A stretch of 49,665 nt of DNA. It comes from Sporosarcina psychrophila (GTDB lineage Bacteria; Bacillota; Bacilli; Bacillales_A; Planococcaceae). The DNA lies in assembly GCA_020742515.1 (NCBI GenBank), contig DYWT01000165.1, positions 1 through 49,665 on the forward strand, given 5' to 3'. How positions within the stretch are numbered: position 1 is the stretch's first letter; every line of letters begins with the position of its first letter. Below the pieces are notes generated by a model. The model did no database searches. It was given only the letters and a program-made list of their open reading frames with translations, and had not been told where the DNA came from. The translations under genes were made by a program, and so were the position numbers. This document shows positions 15,859-28,222 of the stretch, piece after piece.

Positions 15859-16869
15859 ATGGAGGAACGTGTAATTTCCGGTGAAGTATCAAACTTTGAT
15901 GAGCGTTTCGAACAATCGCTCAGACCGCAATTTCTGAGTCAGTATATCGGTCAGGAAAAAGTAAAGGAAAACCTCGGTATTTTCATCGAAGCTGCAAAAG
16001 GCCGCAGTGAAAGTTTGGATCATGTCTTATTGTACGGTCCGCCGGGGCTAGGGAAGACGACACTTGCAACTGTCATCGCCAATGAGATGAATGTCAACAT
16101 TCGTATGACAAGCGGACCTGCAATTGAACGCCCGGGAGATCTTGCCGCAGTCGTTTCTTCTCTCGAACCGGGAGACGTATTATTCATTGATGAAATCCAC
16201 AGATTGAACCGTGCAATTGAAGAAGTGCTATATCCTGCGATGGAAGATTTCTGTCTTGATATTGTTGTTGGCAAGGGACCTTCCGCGCGCTCCATCCGAC
16301 TCGATTTGCCGCCATTTACCCTAATTGGAGCAACAACCCGCGCAGGCGCATTATCGGCGCCGTTGCGTGACAGATTCGGGGTTCCGCTTCGACTCGAATA
16401 TTACGATGTCAATCCGCTTAAGGAAATCGTTGTTCGCAGTGCTGGTCTCTTTGAGGTGGCAATCGATGAGCAGGCGGCAGGAGAAATCGCTCGCCGTTCC
16501 CGTGGTACGCCGCGTATCGCGAACCGGCTATTACGCCGCGTACGTGATTACGCCCAAGTTAGAGGGAATGGGAGCATCACGATGGACATGGCGATGGAAG
16601 CACTGGAAATGCTGCAGGTCGATTCACATGGCTTAGATCACATCGATCATAAGTTAATCACCGGGATGATTGAACGCTTTCGTGGAGGACCTGTCGGTGT
16701 CGATACAATATCTGCTAGCATCGGCGAAGAATCGGTAACAATCGAGGATGTCTATGAACCATACCTTCTTCAAATCGGTTTCATCCAACGGACACCGCGC
16801 GGTCGGATTGCGACAGGCCTCGCGTACGAACATTTTGGGTATCCTGTTCCAAAGCACAATGATATTTAA
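15859..16869 (+). CDS. ruvB: Holliday junction branch-migration ATPase RuvB
   Basis: This AAA+ motor drives branch migration with RuvA. Walker [10 protein letters not shown], Walker [11 protein letters not shown], sensor GATTRAG and arginine-finger region are present, followed by the winged-helix C-terminal domain (RTPRGRIAT). Length 336. A strong AGGAAGGGGGG lies upstream. Confidence 0.98.
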   Translation: MEERVISGEVSNFDERFEQSLRPQFLSQYIGQEKVKENLGIFIEAAKGRSESLDHVLLYGPPGLGKTTLATVIANEMNVNIRMTSGPAIERPGDLAAVVSSLEPGDVLFIDEIHRLNRAIEEVLYPAMEDFCLDIVVGKGPSARSIRLDLPPFTLIGATTRAGALSAPLRDRFGVPLRLEYYDVNPLKEIVVRSAGLFEVAIDEQAAGEIARRSRGTPRIANRLLRRVRDYAQVRGNGSITMDMAMEALEMLQVDSHGLDHIDHKLITGMIERFRGGPVGVDTISASIGEESVTIEDVYEPYLLQIGFIQRTPRGRIATGLAYEHFGYPVPKHNDI

Positions 16870-16898
16870 TTCAATTATAAAGGGAGAATTTATAGACG

Positions 16899-19089
<2,191 letters not shown>

Positions 19090-19129
19090 ATCTTGTATAA
19101 TGAATCTTGATTGAAGGGGGGATATATAT

Positions 19130-19396
19130 ATGGGTGGAGGAGTAGTACAATTATTACCATTCGTTGCGATGTTTGCAGTGATGTGGTTCTTGCTTATCAG
19201 GCCGGCGCAAAAGAAACAGAAAGCGACGAGGCAGATGCAATCAGATTTGAAACGTGGAGATAAGGTCATCACAATCGGTGGTATTCATGGCACGATAGAC
19301 GCTGTAGATGATTCATCGGTTTTCCTTAAAGTTTCTGAAAGCACAACACTGCAATTCGATAGACAAGCAGTAGGACGTGTAACAGAATCAATTTAA
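19130..19396 (+). CDS. yajC: Preprotein translocase subunit YajC
   Basis: The 88-residue protein has one N-terminal membrane helix (FVAMFAVMWFLLIRPAQKKQK) and the short cytoplasmic domain typical of YajC (KRGDKVITIGGIHGTI). It associates with SecDF, encoded downstream. AAGGGGGG precedes the ATG. A strong terminator follows. Confidence 0.95.
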   Translation: MGGGVVQLLPFVAMFAVMWFLLIRPAQKKQKATRQMQSDLKRGDKVITIGGIHGTIDAVDDSSVFLKVSESTTLQFDRQAVGRVTESI

Positions 19397-19414
19397 GTTT
19401 AGTTAGAAATAGAA

Positions 19415-19466
19415 GAGGCGATTGGCTGGCGGGAAAATTCCCGTTCAGGCAATCGCCTCTTTTTTC
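19415..19466 (+). terminator. Terminator after yajC
   Basis: GAGGCGATTG and CAATCGCCTC form a perfect 10-bp stem with a second small hairpin in the loop (GGGAAAATTCCC), then TTTTTT. It ends the ruvA-yajC transcript. Confidence 0.92.
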
Positions 19467-19533
19467 CGTATTAAATGTGTATATAAGCAGAAGCTTAAAG
19501 GGCATCCTGTGATATAAAAGGGGATGATCTTGT

Positions 19534-20175
19534 ATGACTGATTTACTGATTATTATTTTTCGGACTGTATTTCTATATATACTCATTTTGATTATCTTGC
19601 GTATTATGGGGAAACGGGAAGTAGGAGAGCTTGGTGTAATCGACGTTGTTGTTTTCATCATAATGGCGGAAGTAGCTGCATTTGCACTCGATTCCCCCGA
19701 TAAAAAACTAATCACTTCCATTTTACCGATGCTCGTTTTGCTAATTATTCAAGTCATTTCATCTTACTTTTCACTGAAAAGTAAGAAATTCAGAGACGTT
19801 GTTGACGGAGAACCGACACTAATTATTAGGCACGGTCAAATACTAGAGCAGGAAATGCGAAAACAACGTTACAATCTTGATGATCTGTTCCAACAACTTC
19901 GAGAACAGCAGATTGGCTCTGTCCACGAAGTCTCTTTTGCCTATTTGGAACCATCGGGAAATCTGTCCGTATTCAAACATGATGACGTCCAACCGGTCCT
20001 TTCACTTATTTCCGATGGTGTCATCCAAAGTAAACATCTCGCACTTATCGGCAAAACGGATGAGTGGCTAAAAAAAGAATTGATGAACCTTGGAATAAAT
20101 GATGCCGATAAGATTTTCTATTGTTCTTTTGAAAACAATGAATTGAAGTTTCAGCTAAAAAAACTCTATCAATGA
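19534..20175 (+). CDS. DUF421 membrane protein (YetF/YrbG family)
   Basis: Three N-terminal hydrophobic segments are followed by a cytoplasmic DUF421 domain (LRIMGKREVGELGVIDVVVFI and the later LIIRHGQILEQEMRKQRYNLDDL). The 213-residue length is typical. Some members have been implicated in spore germination or membrane function, but no activity is established for this one. B. subtilis has a relative (yrbG) at the same place. AAAGGGGATG precedes the ATG. The 3' end overlaps the convergent spoVB by seven bases. Confidence 0.88.
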   Translation: MTDLLIIIFRTVFLYILILIILRIMGKREVGELGVIDVVVFIIMAEVAAFALDSPDKKLITSILPMLVLLIIQVISSYFSLKSKKFRDVVDGEPTLIIRHGQILEQEMRKQRYNLDDLFQQLREQQIGSVHEVSFAYLEPSGNLSVFKHDDVQPVLSLISDGVIQSKHLALIGKTDEWLKKELMNLGINDADKIFYCSFENNELKFQLKKLYQ

Positions 20176-21686
20176 TTTTTCAGCAGTTTCTTGAACAGGA
20201 ATAGATCACTTTTTTTCACTTGACCCGTTAAAATAAGAATTACAAGCAGAAAAAGACTTGTGATGGCACATTCCGTAAAGATTCCAAAATCACCGATCGG
20301 GATGAAAATAGGTCTCATAATGCAAGTCATGATAAAAGAGGCATAGGGTAAAGCAAACATCGTAAAACCGGTAGCGGTCGATTTGTTTTTTCGAAGTGTT
20401 GCTATATGAAGGAATGAAGTAATGAGCACACCAAAACCAATCGCAAGAACTGCACCTGTGACCTGCAGACCTGGCTGAGAAGCGAGGATGAACATGACAG
20501 CCAATTTAGCAATGCCGCCATAGACGGAATTCATCATTCCTGCCTTGGCATCCCCAGTTGCTTGTAAAATCGAATAGAGCGGACCTTGGATATAATAAAA
20601 GAAAAAGACAGGAGCAAGCAACGCCATATACGATGCTCCTTGGGTAACGTGAAATAGCTTTTCCGCCAACTCCTGTCCGTGGATGAAAAAAACCGCAGCG
20701 GCAAATGTCCCAGTTAAAGCAGATAAGCGAAGGGACAGATGAATCCGTTCTTTCAGCTTGCCCGTATTTTTTGAGGCGACCGCCCCGCTCACGGCAGGTA
20801 CCAAGACAACAGACAAAGCATACGGGATGAAAGCAGGAAAAAGGAGCAATGGTACAAGTACGCCGGATATAATGCCGTACAATGATGTGGCCGCTATAGC
20901 TGACACCCCTGAAAATGCGAGTGCACGGAGAAAGATAATCGGCTCCAAAAACCAAGTAAACGTGCCAAACAGGCGGCTGCCGGACGACGGCAATGCGATG
21001 GCCAGCAAAGGTTCCATTGGATAGCGTTTGAATTTCTCTTGTGGTTTTGGTCTACGTTTCTTTTGCTGTTTGTATTTGAATAGCAAATAAAGGACGGATA
21101 GCATCTCGGCAATAAGCGTAATCCCCATTGCATAGGCAGCATTCATTGCTGTATTGTCAGATACAAGGAGATACGGTAAAAGCCAGGTGATTAGTGTAAT
21201 TCGGCATATCTGTTCGATAATTTGTGACCAGGCTGTTTCTTCGATTCGTGCAATACCTTGGAAATACCCACGGATTAGGCCCCCGATAGCGGCGATAGGT
21301 ACAATTGCGATTCCGACGTACAGTGTGGTGGATGAGGCTGAATTACCGAGCAGCGTTTCTGCTAAGTAGGGAACGAATAAGATAGAAGCCGGGATGAATA
21401 CAACCGATGTTAAGATGGTGATAAAGGAAGCGGTCTTCATAAGAGAAGGAATTCTTATGGATTGCCCTTTTGCTTCGAGTTCAGCAATTACTTTAGCAAT
21501 GGCAATCGGCACACCAAGCTGCACAAGGGATAGGAAAAAAATGAAAGCAGGATATGCAGTCATGTAGATGCCGACTGCTTCTTCACCTGCAATCCGCATG
21601 AATTGAATTCGGAAGACGAATCCCAAAAGCTTGGTTAGGAAGACGGCAACCATCAGGACGACAGTTCCGCGGATGAATGAAGACAA
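20169..21686 (-). CDS. spoVB: Stage V sporulation protein B (MOP/MATE-fold flippase)
   Basis: This polytopic protein (505 residues, about 14 hydrophobic segments) of the polysaccharide-exporter group is required for spore cortex synthesis; in B. subtilis it is a lipid II flippase-family member. It begins SSFIRGTVVLMVAVFLTKLLG, matching the family N-terminus. I place the start at the TTG at 21684-21686, behind AGAAGGAG. An in-frame ATG ten codons upstream (21716) has no ribosome-binding site and would make that AAGGAG part of the coding sequence. The strand is opposite to its neighbours, as in B. subtilis. Confidence 0.92.
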   Translation of the reverse strand: MSSFIRGTVVLMVAVFLTKLLGFVFRIQFMRIAGEEAVGIYMTAYPAFIFFLSLVQLGVPIAIAKVIAELEAKGQSIRIPSLMKTASFITILTSVVFIPASILFVPYLAETLLGNSASSTTLYVGIAIVPIAAIGGLIRGYFQGIARIEETAWSQIIEQICRITLITWLLPYLLVSDNTAMNAAYAMGITLIAEMLSVLYLLFKYKQQKKRRPKPQEKFKRYPMEPLLAIALPSSGSRLFGTFTWFLEPIIFLRALAFSGVSAIAATSLYGIISGVLVPLLLFPAFIPYALSVVLVPAVSGAVASKNTGKLKERIHLSLRLSALTGTFAAAVFFIHGQELAEKLFHVTQGASYMALLAPVFFFYYIQGPLYSILQATGDAKAGMMNSVYGGIAKLAVMFILASQPGLQVTGAVLAIGFGVLITSFLHIATLRKNKSTATGFTMFALPYASFIMTCIMRPIFIPIGDFGIFTECAITSLFLLVILILTGQVKKSDLFLFKKLLKNH

Positions 21687-21782
21687 TTTCAACAACTCCT
21701 TCTCAATTCCGATCATTTCATATACACTAAACCTATGCAGAAATATCCGTACTTACGACTGTCCAGGAAAGGGATGGAAAAG

Positions 21783-22103
21783 ATGCCAATACGATTCGGA
21801 CAACTGTTCACCCATATGCTGCCTGCACTTGAAAGTAAAAAGACTGAATTTCATCTGTACGGCTATACAACAGTAACCGAAGAGGATATTTGGACATTCT
21901 GTGTCCAGAAGAAATGGCGTAAAAAAAATGTCGAAGAGATGGGGATGCATGAAATTGCCAATGGAATTCTCAAAATCTCTCCTGCAGAATATATGACCTT
22001 TACACAGATTGAAGAGCAGCGCGGCTCTAACTGGTTCTCAGATTTGAACAGTGAAGAACTTCAAATCTTATTGACACCACATAAATCAAAAAATAAGTTA
22101 TGA
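21783..22103 (+). CDS. Post-transcriptional regulator ComN-like (YrzD family)
   Basis: The small protein (106 residues from ATG 21783) contains ESKKTEFHLYGYTTVTEEDIWTFCVQKKWRKK and a C-terminal SDLNSEELQILL segment, like the ComN family found between spoVB and secDF in Bacillales; B. subtilis ComN controls comE mRNA. GGAAAGGG is spaced nine bases before ATG 21783. ATGs at 21774 and 21735 are possible but badly spaced or without a ribosome-binding site. The name rests on synteny and family resemblance. Confidence 0.75.
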   Translation: MPIRFGQLFTHMLPALESKKTEFHLYGYTTVTEEDIWTFCVQKKWRKKNVEEMGMHEIANGILKISPAEYMTFTQIEEQRGSNWFSDLNSEELQILLTPHKSKNKL

Positions 22104-22122
22104 TAGATTGAAACATGTCCAT

Positions 22123-22151
22123 TTGACACATGAATGACCGTGTTTCATAAT
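22123..22151 (+). promoter_or_regulatory. SigA promoter of secDF
   Basis: TTGACA (22123-22128), 17-base spacer, CATAAT (22146-22151). The predicted leader is about 125 bases and contains a perfect hairpin AGCGCCT/AGGCGCT (22186-22209) without a T-run. Confidence 0.75.
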
Positions 22152-22284
22152 AGACATATTGTGTTTTTATAATTGTTTAGTATTCAGCGCCTAGATGATG
22201 CAAGGCGCTGCCGCTATTCTCGGAGTATGTACATAGATAAATGCCGTACAGCTGCACTCCATATTTAGAGGGGGAAATTGGAAT

Positions 22285-24555
22285 ATGAAAAGAAGAGGAC
22301 GGATTGTAGCATTCCTATTACTAATCGTCGTGTTTGGCTTGACGATCGGGTCAACTGCAAAGCCGATAGTGAAAGATGTAAAACTGGGTCTAGATTTACA
22401 GGGCGGTTTTGAAGTCCTTTATCAAGTTTTACCTTTGAAAAAAGGCGGCCCAGATATAACAGAAGCAATGGTTAAAGATACAGCGAATGCGCTGACAAGC
22501 CGAGTTGACGTACTTGGAGTAAGTGAACCAAGTATCCAAATCGAGTCGGGTAACCGAATTCGCGTGCAACTTGCGGGTGTAGAGGACCAGGAATCAGCAC
22601 GGGAACTCCTTTCTACGCAGGCGAACCTGACATTCAGGGATGCTGACGACAATCTACTTCTGGACGGAAACGATTTGAAAGAAGGAAAAGCAAAAGCAAA
22701 CTTCGGTGAAACTGGTAACCCTGTCGTTACGCTTGAAATGAAATCTCCAACTAAATTTGGCGAAGTGACAACATTGATTTCACAAAAAGCACCAGAGAAT
22801 GTAATGGTCATCTGGTTAGACTTCGTAGAAGGTGAAGATTCATTTAAAGAGGAAGTAACGAAAGAGAAACCTAAATTCGTTTCTGCGCCTTATGTTAAAA
22901 ATCCGATTAACTCATCAGACGTTGAAATTTCAGGATCATTCACTTTGGAAGAGACGAAGAGCCTTGCGGGAATTTTGAATGCAGGTGCATTGCCTGTTCA
23001 CCTTGAAGAAGTTTATTCGACGTCAGTCGGCGCTCAGTTCGGTGAACAAGCACTTAACAAGACAATTTTTGCGGGAATTATCGGTATCTCGCTTATCTTC
23101 CTATTCATGCTGGTATATTACCGCCTGCCAGGTTTTGTGGCAGTCATTACTTTGACGGTATATATTTTCATCATTTTGCTCGTCTTCACGCTCATTAATG
23201 GCGTACTTACACTACCAGGTATTGCAGCGCTTATGCTCGGGGTCGGGATGGCGGTCGATGCGAATATCTTAATGTATGAACGGATACGTGAAGAATTGCG
23301 TGTCGGTAAATCCGTCAAGACATCGTTCATGGCTGGAGCGAAAAATTCTTTCACTGCCATTCTAGATGCTAATATCACGACTCTACTCGCAGCGGTAGTC
23401 CTGTTCATTTTCGGGACAAGCTCTGTGAAAGGATTCGCGACAATTCTTATCATCAGTATTCTAGCCAGCTTCTTGACAGCTGTATGGGGGTCTCGTATAC
23501 TCTTGGGTCTTCTCGTTGATAGTGGTGCGTTTGACGGGAAAACAGCATGGTTTGGTATTTCTAAAAGTAGGGTTCATGCACCTGAAGAAAAAGTTGAAAC
23601 ATTGGAACTTACAACGAAATTTGATCGATTTGATTTCGTGGCTTCGCGCAAAAAATTCTATATTATTTCAGCAGTACTGCTGATCAGTGGTGTCATTGCG
23701 CTTGGTATCTTCAAGCTGAACCTCGGTATTGATTTCTCGAGTGGTACGCGTGTTGAAGTGCTTGCCGATCATCCAGTGACGAAGGATGAACTATCTACTT
23801 ATCTGGATGAAATCGGGCACCCGACAGATGATATTGTCATTTCTGGTGATACGGGAAATATGGGTGTTATGCGTTACAAAGAAGACTTCAAGCAAGAAGA
23901 AGTCAACAAATTTAAAGCGGATCTTGCAAAAGAGTATGGTGCAGATCCGAATATATCAACTGTTTCACCAACAGTTGGTGAAGAACTAGCGAAAAATGCA
24001 ATTAAAGCATTGCTCATTGCTATGCTTGGTATCGTCATCTACGTTGCACTTCGATTTGAATGGCGTATGGGAGTTGCAACTATCGTCGGACTTTTCCATG
24101 ATGTGTTCTTTATGGTCGCAGTGATCAGTCTTTTGCGCCTAGAAGTTGACATCACCTTCATCGCCGCAGTGTTGACGATTGTTGGTTACTCCATCAATGA
24201 CACGATTGTTACATTTGACCGGATACGGGAAAATATAAACCATCGCGGTCGAATTGATAGCGTAACGGAACTAGCTGATATCGTAAACAAATCATTGCGT
24301 CAGACGCTTGGACGTTCTGTTAACACGGTGCTTACAGTCATCCTCGTTGTAGTAGCGCTTATGCTATTCGGTGCAGAGTCAATCCGGACGTTCTCAATCG
24401 CGCTTCTGATTGGACTGTTTGCGGGAACTTATTCTTCGATATTCATCTCAGCTCAAATCTGGTTTGATCTGAAAAAACGTGAAATCAAAGAAAAAGGTGC
24501 CATTAAAGTTGAAGATACGAAGAAAAAATGGGGTTCCGACGAACCTATCGTATAA
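22285..24555 (+). CDS. secDF: Protein translocase subunit SecDF (fused)
   Basis: This is a proton-driven accessory subunit of the Sec translocon, fused as in Bacillus. The SecD half starts with one membrane helix and the D1 motif LGLDLQGGFEVLYQV, has a periplasmic-type loop, then five helices with GIAALMLGVGMAVDANILMYERIREEL. The SecF half repeats the plan (IDFSSGTRVEVLA; IVGYSINDTIVTFDRIRENI). Twelve membrane segments are expected over 756 residues. GAGGGGGAAA precedes the ATG. Confidence 0.97.
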   Translation: MKRRGRIVAFLLLIVVFGLTIGSTAKPIVKDVKLGLDLQGGFEVLYQVLPLKKGGPDITEAMVKDTANALTSRVDVLGVSEPSIQIESGNRIRVQLAGVEDQESARELLSTQANLTFRDADDNLLLDGNDLKEGKAKANFGETGNPVVTLEMKSPTKFGEVTTLISQKAPENVMVIWLDFVEGEDSFKEEVTKEKPKFVSAPYVKNPINSSDVEISGSFTLEETKSLAGILNAGALPVHLEEVYSTSVGAQFGEQALNKTIFAGIIGISLIFLFMLVYYRLPGFVAVITLTVYIFIILLVFTLINGVLTLPGIAALMLGVGMAVDANILMYERIREELRVGKSVKTSFMAGAKNSFTAILDANITTLLAAVVLFIFGTSSVKGFATILIISILASFLTAVWGSRILLGLLVDSGAFDGKTAWFGISKSRVHAPEEKVETLELTTKFDRFDFVASRKKFYIISAVLLISGVIALGIFKLNLGIDFSSGTRVEVLADHPVTKDELSTYLDEIGHPTDDIVISGDTGNMGVMRYKEDFKQEEVNKFKADLAKEYGADPNISTVSPTVGEELAKNAIKALLIAMLGIVIYVALRFEWRMGVATIVGLFHDVFFMVAVISLLRLEVDITFIAAVLTIVGYSINDTIVTFDRIRENINHRGRIDSVTELADIVNKSLRQTLGRSVNTVLTVILVVVALMLFGAESIRTFSIALLIGLFAGTYSSIFISAQIWFDLKKREIKEKGAIKVEDTKKKWGSDEPIV

Positions 24556-24587
24556 ACAACATAATGAAAAGTTTCAAGTAATCATGA

Positions 24588-24625
24588 AACAGGGTATACA
24601 TTTAAATGTATATCCTGTTTTTTTA
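24588..24625 (+). terminator. Terminator between secDF and lapA
   Basis: ACAGG-TATACAT and ATGTATA-CCTGT with an AT loop are followed by TTTTTTT. Confidence 0.85.
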
Positions 24626-24646
24626 GAGTACGAAAGGAGAGATTTT

Positions 24647-24991
24647 ATGAAGTTTCAATGGAATTTACTAATAGGTCTTTTATTCGCCATTATTATCGCT
24701 GTTTTTGCTGTCTTTAATGTTGACGCGGTTCAAGTCAATTATGTGTTTGGTAAAGCGCAGTGGCCGCTTGTTCTTATTATTTTAGGTGCAGCTCTTCTTG
24801 GTGCTGTGGTCAGCGGGTTTGTCGCAACGTTCTTGTCATTTCAATCAAACCGTCGAATCAAAGAGCTTCAAAAAGAAATGACCCTCAAAGAGCTGACAAT
24901 TGCGGCGCAGCAGAATGAAATCGCGGAACTGCAAAAATATACTTCCCTTCCATCTAATGAGGAAGTAATTATTGATAATAAAACTGTATAA
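24647..24991 (+). CDS. LapA/DUF1049 membrane protein
   Basis: This 114-residue protein has two membrane helices (about 5-25 and 38-62) joined by the family's short loop (FAVFNVDAVQVNYVFGKAQWPLVL), and a C-terminal coiled coil (RRIKELQKEMTLKELTIAAQQ). The DUF1049 (LapA) family is linked to lipopolysaccharide assembly in E. coli; its role in Gram-positive bacteria is unknown. ATG 24647 follows GAAAGGAGA. It is transcribed alone or by read-through from secDF. Confidence 0.82.
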   Translation: MKFQWNLLIGLLFAIIIAVFAVFNVDAVQVNYVFGKAQWPLVLIILGAALLGAVVSGFVATFLSFQSNRRIKELQKEMTLKELTIAAQQNEIAELQKYTSLPSNEEVIIDNKTV

Positions 24992-24994
24992 TCA

Positions 24995-25041
24995 AAGAGC
25001 GTCTTCCACCTACTTACGCTGGGTAAGACGCTCTTTTTTTG
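24995..25041 (+). terminator. Terminator after the DUF1049 gene
   Basis: AGAGCGTCTT...AAGACGCTCT stem with a smaller internal stem, followed by TTTTTTT. Confidence 0.92.
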
Positions 25042-25092
25042 TTGGGAAATTTGGTTTGGGTTTCTACCGCGGGTAATTTAGAAAGACTTTGC

Positions 25093-25121
25093 TTTTAGAG
25101 TCGTAGCCCATCCGCTATAAT
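25093..25121 (+). promoter_or_regulatory. Candidate SigA promoter of recJ-apt
   Basis: Consensus -10 TATAAT (25116-25121) with weak -35 TTTTAG (25093-25098) at 17 bases. Confidence 0.45.
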
Positions 25122-25143
25122 GAACGTAAGGATGTGAAGGAAT

Positions 25144-27483
25144 TTGATCGAATCAATGAAAAGATGGAAAGTGGAAAGGCCGGATGAACAACTGGTAGCG
25201 ATGGTGACAAAGGACCTCGGTATTTCATCTGTCCAGGCAAAAATACTTGCTTCAAGGGGAATAATAGATTCCGAAGTGGCAAAAGATTTTTTACATATGG
25301 ATGCATCTAGCATGCACGACCCTTTTTTATTATATGATATGGACAAAGCAGTTTCGCTCATAAAAACGGCTATCGCTTCAGACAAGAAAATTGCCGTTTA
25401 TGGCGATTATGACGGTGATGGTGTGACAAGTGTGACGGTCCTGACAACGGCATTGGAACGAATGGGCGCAGATGTGTTATATGCCATACCTAACCGATTC
25501 AAGCACGGCTATGGGCCGAATAAAGACCTTTTCTTAGAGCTGTATGAAAAAGGGACCTCGCTTATTATTACAGTCGACAACGGTATTTCTGGCGTCGATG
25601 AAATTGCTTATGCGAAATCACTCGGTATGGACATCATCATTACCGATCACCATGAAATCGGTGAAATACTGCCATCAGCTGATGCAATTATCCATCCCCG
25701 CCATCCAGAAGGGGCGTATCCGTTTGGAGAGCTCGCTGGAGTAGGTGTGGCTTTCAAACTTGCATGTGCATTACTTGAAGATGTTCCGGAAGATTTACTT
25801 GAACTGGTTGCTATCGGAACAGTCGCAGACTTAGTGCCGCTTCGTGATGAAAACAGGTATTTCGTCAAAGAGGGCATTAGGCAGATGCGTGTTTCAAAGC
25901 GTCCTGCAATCCAGGCGCTTGCACGCATCGCTGGCACTGAACAAGCCACACTCTCAGAAGAGTCAATAGGCTTCATGATTGGACCCCGTCTGAATGCAGC
26001 TGGACGTCTAGGTGATGCTGCTCCGGCAGTCCAACTATTAAAGACAGAAGATACATCGCAAGCGACAACATTGGCAAAAGAACTTGATTCGCTTAATAAA
26101 GAACGACAAGCGATTGTAACTGATATTACCAAGGAAGCAGAGGAAATGATTTCGAATATGTACGGTGATACAGTTCCCCTCGTATTCGTCATCGGTGGTG
26201 AAGGTTGGAATGCCGGTGTTGTTGGAATTGTTGCTTCACGACTGACAGAAAAATATTATCGTCCGTCGATCGTCTTGTCTATTGACAGGGAAACAGGAAT
26301 AGCGAAAGGATCTGCAAGAAGTATTGCTGGTTTTGATATGTTCGCCGAGTTATCCAAAAATGCACAACTTCTCCCTCACTTTGGAGGTCATCAGATGGCG
26401 GCTGGAATGTCCCTTGCGGTGAATGATGTTGTAAACCTGCGTGAAAACCTTATTAAACAAGCAGAGCAGGTGCTGACGGAAGAAATGCTTATTCCAGAAG
26501 TTCGAATCGATGTTCCACTGTCAATCAGTGAAATTGATGTCAGTGTTTTAGAATCGCTGGAACTGCTTCGACCATTTGGAATGGCATTTGAAAAGCCTGT
26601 TTACATGATTGAAGACATTACAGCCGCAAGTGTACGGAAAATTGGTGCCGCAAAGAATCATCTAAAACTGGAATTAACGGATGATAGTACTTCACTCGAT
26701 GCCATTGGATTTGGGCTAGGCCTTATCGCCGATCAATTGACGCCAGGCGTGAGATTATCGGTTACTGGCGATTTGCAGGTGAATGAATGGAACGGTAATA
26801 AGAAGCCACAGTTATTAATAGGGGATATCAGGTCTGATGATTGGCAGCTTTTCGACTTGCGCGGTGTTCGCGAACCGACAAGATGGCTTCCAACCATTCC
26901 GCAAGCCGACACATTGTTCGTTGCATTTCATGAACAAACTGTGACACATTTTCAAACATCTATGAAAGGGATTTCTATCACTCTTTTCGGACAAGAAATG
27001 ACAGCGGAGGCTGAAAATCTCGTTTTATTGGATATACCCGATGAAGTTGTCCAACTCGAAGAACTTGTGGCTACTATCAAGCCGGACCGCATCTATGCAC
27101 ATTTTCATGCGCCTGAATCTAGATATTTTGATGGTATTCCGGATCGTGAGCAGTTTGGCTGGTATTACAGTTTCTTGAAAAAACGTGAGAAATTCGACTT
27201 TGTTACAAACGGAGAACAACTTACAAAACATAAAGCTTGGAAAAAAGATACGGTTTATTTCATGTCAAAGGTGTTTTCTGAGCTTGGATTTGTTAAGATT
27301 GAAGATGGTTTTGTTTCCGTCATGGAAACAGCCGGTAAACGTGATTTGACAGAAGCGCCAGCATACAAAGAGCGCGAACGTCAGATTGAACTTGAGAAAA
27401 GACTGCTATATGCGCCTTATATGGAATTGAAACAATGGTTCGATACTGTGCGAAATGGAATTGTCGACAGGGAGGAACACTAA
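25144..27483 (+). CDS. recJ: Single-stranded-DNA-specific exonuclease RecJ
   Basis: RecJ is a 5'-3' ssDNA exonuclease used in recombination and repair. The DHH-family motifs are visible: [19 protein letters not shown] and [13 protein letters not shown], then the DHHA1 domain with GGHQMAAGM, an OB-fold, and the extra C-terminal domain found in Bacillales RecJ. At 779 residues it is close to the B. subtilis protein (786). The start is probably TTG 25144 (MIESMKRW), near AAGGATGTGAAGGA; ATG 25156 is an alternative. Confidence 0.96.
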   Translation: MIESMKRWKVERPDEQLVAMVTKDLGISSVQAKILASRGIIDSEVAKDFLHMDASSMHDPFLLYDMDKAVSLIKTAIASDKKIAVYGDYDGDGVTSVTVLTTALERMGADVLYAIPNRFKHGYGPNKDLFLELYEKGTSLIITVDNGISGVDEIAYAKSLGMDIIITDHHEIGEILPSADAIIHPRHPEGAYPFGELAGVGVAFKLACALLEDVPEDLLELVAIGTVADLVPLRDENRYFVKEGIRQMRVSKRPAIQALARIAGTEQATLSEESIGFMIGPRLNAAGRLGDAAPAVQLLKTEDTSQATTLAKELDSLNKERQAIVTDITKEAEEMISNMYGDTVPLVFVIGGEGWNAGVVGIVASRLTEKYYRPSIVLSIDRETGIAKGSARSIAGFDMFAELSKNAQLLPHFGGHQMAAGMSLAVNDVVNLRENLIKQAEQVLTEEMLIPEVRIDVPLSISEIDVSVLESLELLRPFGMAFEKPVYMIEDITAASVRKIGAAKNHLKLELTDDSTSLDAIGFGLGLIADQLTPGVRLSVTGDLQVNEWNGNKKPQLLIGDIRSDDWQLFDLRGVREPTRWLPTIPQADTLFVAFHEQTVTHFQTSMKGISITLFGQEMTAEAENLVLLDIPDEVVQLEELVATIKPDRIYAHFHAPESRYFDGIPDREQFGWYYSFLKKREKFDFVTNGEQLTKHKAWKKDTVYFMSKVFSELGFVKIEDGFVSVMETAGKRDLTEAPAYKERERQIELEKRLLYAPYMELKQWFDTVRNGIVDREEH

Positions 27484-27995
27484 TGGATTTGAAAGAATAT
27501 GTGACGATTGTACCGAACTATCCGAAAGAAGGAATCAGTTTCAAGGATATTTCAACAATTATGGATAATGGCCAAGCATATAAATTCGCAACAGATGAAA
27601 TCGTAAAGTTTGCGAAGGAAGTAGGTACTGATATTATCGTGGGTCCAGAAGCACGTGGATTCATCATCGGCTGTCCGGTTGCTTATGCACTTGAAGTAGG
27701 ATTTGCTCCTGTCCGTAAACCCGGAAAGCTGCCAAGAGAAACAATTGAAGTTGAATATGATCTTGAATATGGAAAAGATACGCTAACGATTCACAAAGAT
27801 GCCATCAAACCTGGCCAGCGTGTTTTGATTGTCGATGATCTTCTTGCGACTGGCGGCACTGTGGGAGCAACAGTCGAGCTTGTTGAAAAGCTGGGCGGAG
27901 TTGTTGCAGGCTGTGCATTTATCATAGAATTGTCATATTTAAACGGACGCGAAAAGCTTCAAGGTTACGACATGCGTTCACTAATCACTTATTAA
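27483..27995 (+). CDS. apt: Adenine phosphoribosyltransferase
   Basis: Apt makes AMP from adenine and PRPP in purine salvage. The PRPP-binding motif [16 protein letters not shown] and the adenine-site segment VGPEARGFI are intact. The start is ATG 27483, which overlaps the recJ stop by one base (TAATG) behind GGGAGGAA. Length 170. The recJ-apt-relA order is conserved in Bacilli. Confidence 0.98.
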   Translation: MDLKEYVTIVPNYPKEGISFKDISTIMDNGQAYKFATDEIVKFAKEVGTDIIVGPEARGFIIGCPVAYALEVGFAPVRKPGKLPRETIEVEYDLEYGKDTLTIHKDAIKPGQRVLIVDDLLATGGTVGATVELVEKLGGVVAGCAFIIELSYLNGREKLQGYDMRSLITY

Positions 27996-28063
27996 GAAAT
28001 GTATGCAGACTAAGGTCGCTATAGTGAACCAATGCGCTATAGGTGCATTAGACTAGACAATGA

Positions 28064-28104
28064 AAAAGATCCTTCGCCATCATCAGCGGAGGATCTTTCT
28101 ATAT
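28064..28104 (+). terminator. Terminator after apt
   Basis: AAAGATCCT...AGGATCTTT with an inner CGCC/GGCG-like pairing; the tail is only moderately T-rich. Confidence 0.7.
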
Positions 28105-28146
28105 ATGCGTAATGAAGGGGACAACCACTTTTCCATATACTAACCC

Positions 28147-28176
28147 TTTACATGAGCATGCATTTATACATACAAT
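28147..28176 (+). promoter_or_regulatory. Candidate SigA promoter of relA
   Basis: TTTACA (28147-28152), 18-base spacer, TACAAT (28171-28176). Confidence 0.5.
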
Positions 28177-28222
28177 AGGTAATACAATCATTTTTGCGGA
28201 TAAAGTCGAAAGGGGTAAGAAT

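Noticed and set aside
28112..28222. N-terminal extension of RelA from an upstream start
   Set aside because: It covers a probable promoter, has no ribosome-binding site, and the ATG at 28223 has a strong one with the expected Rel N-terminus.
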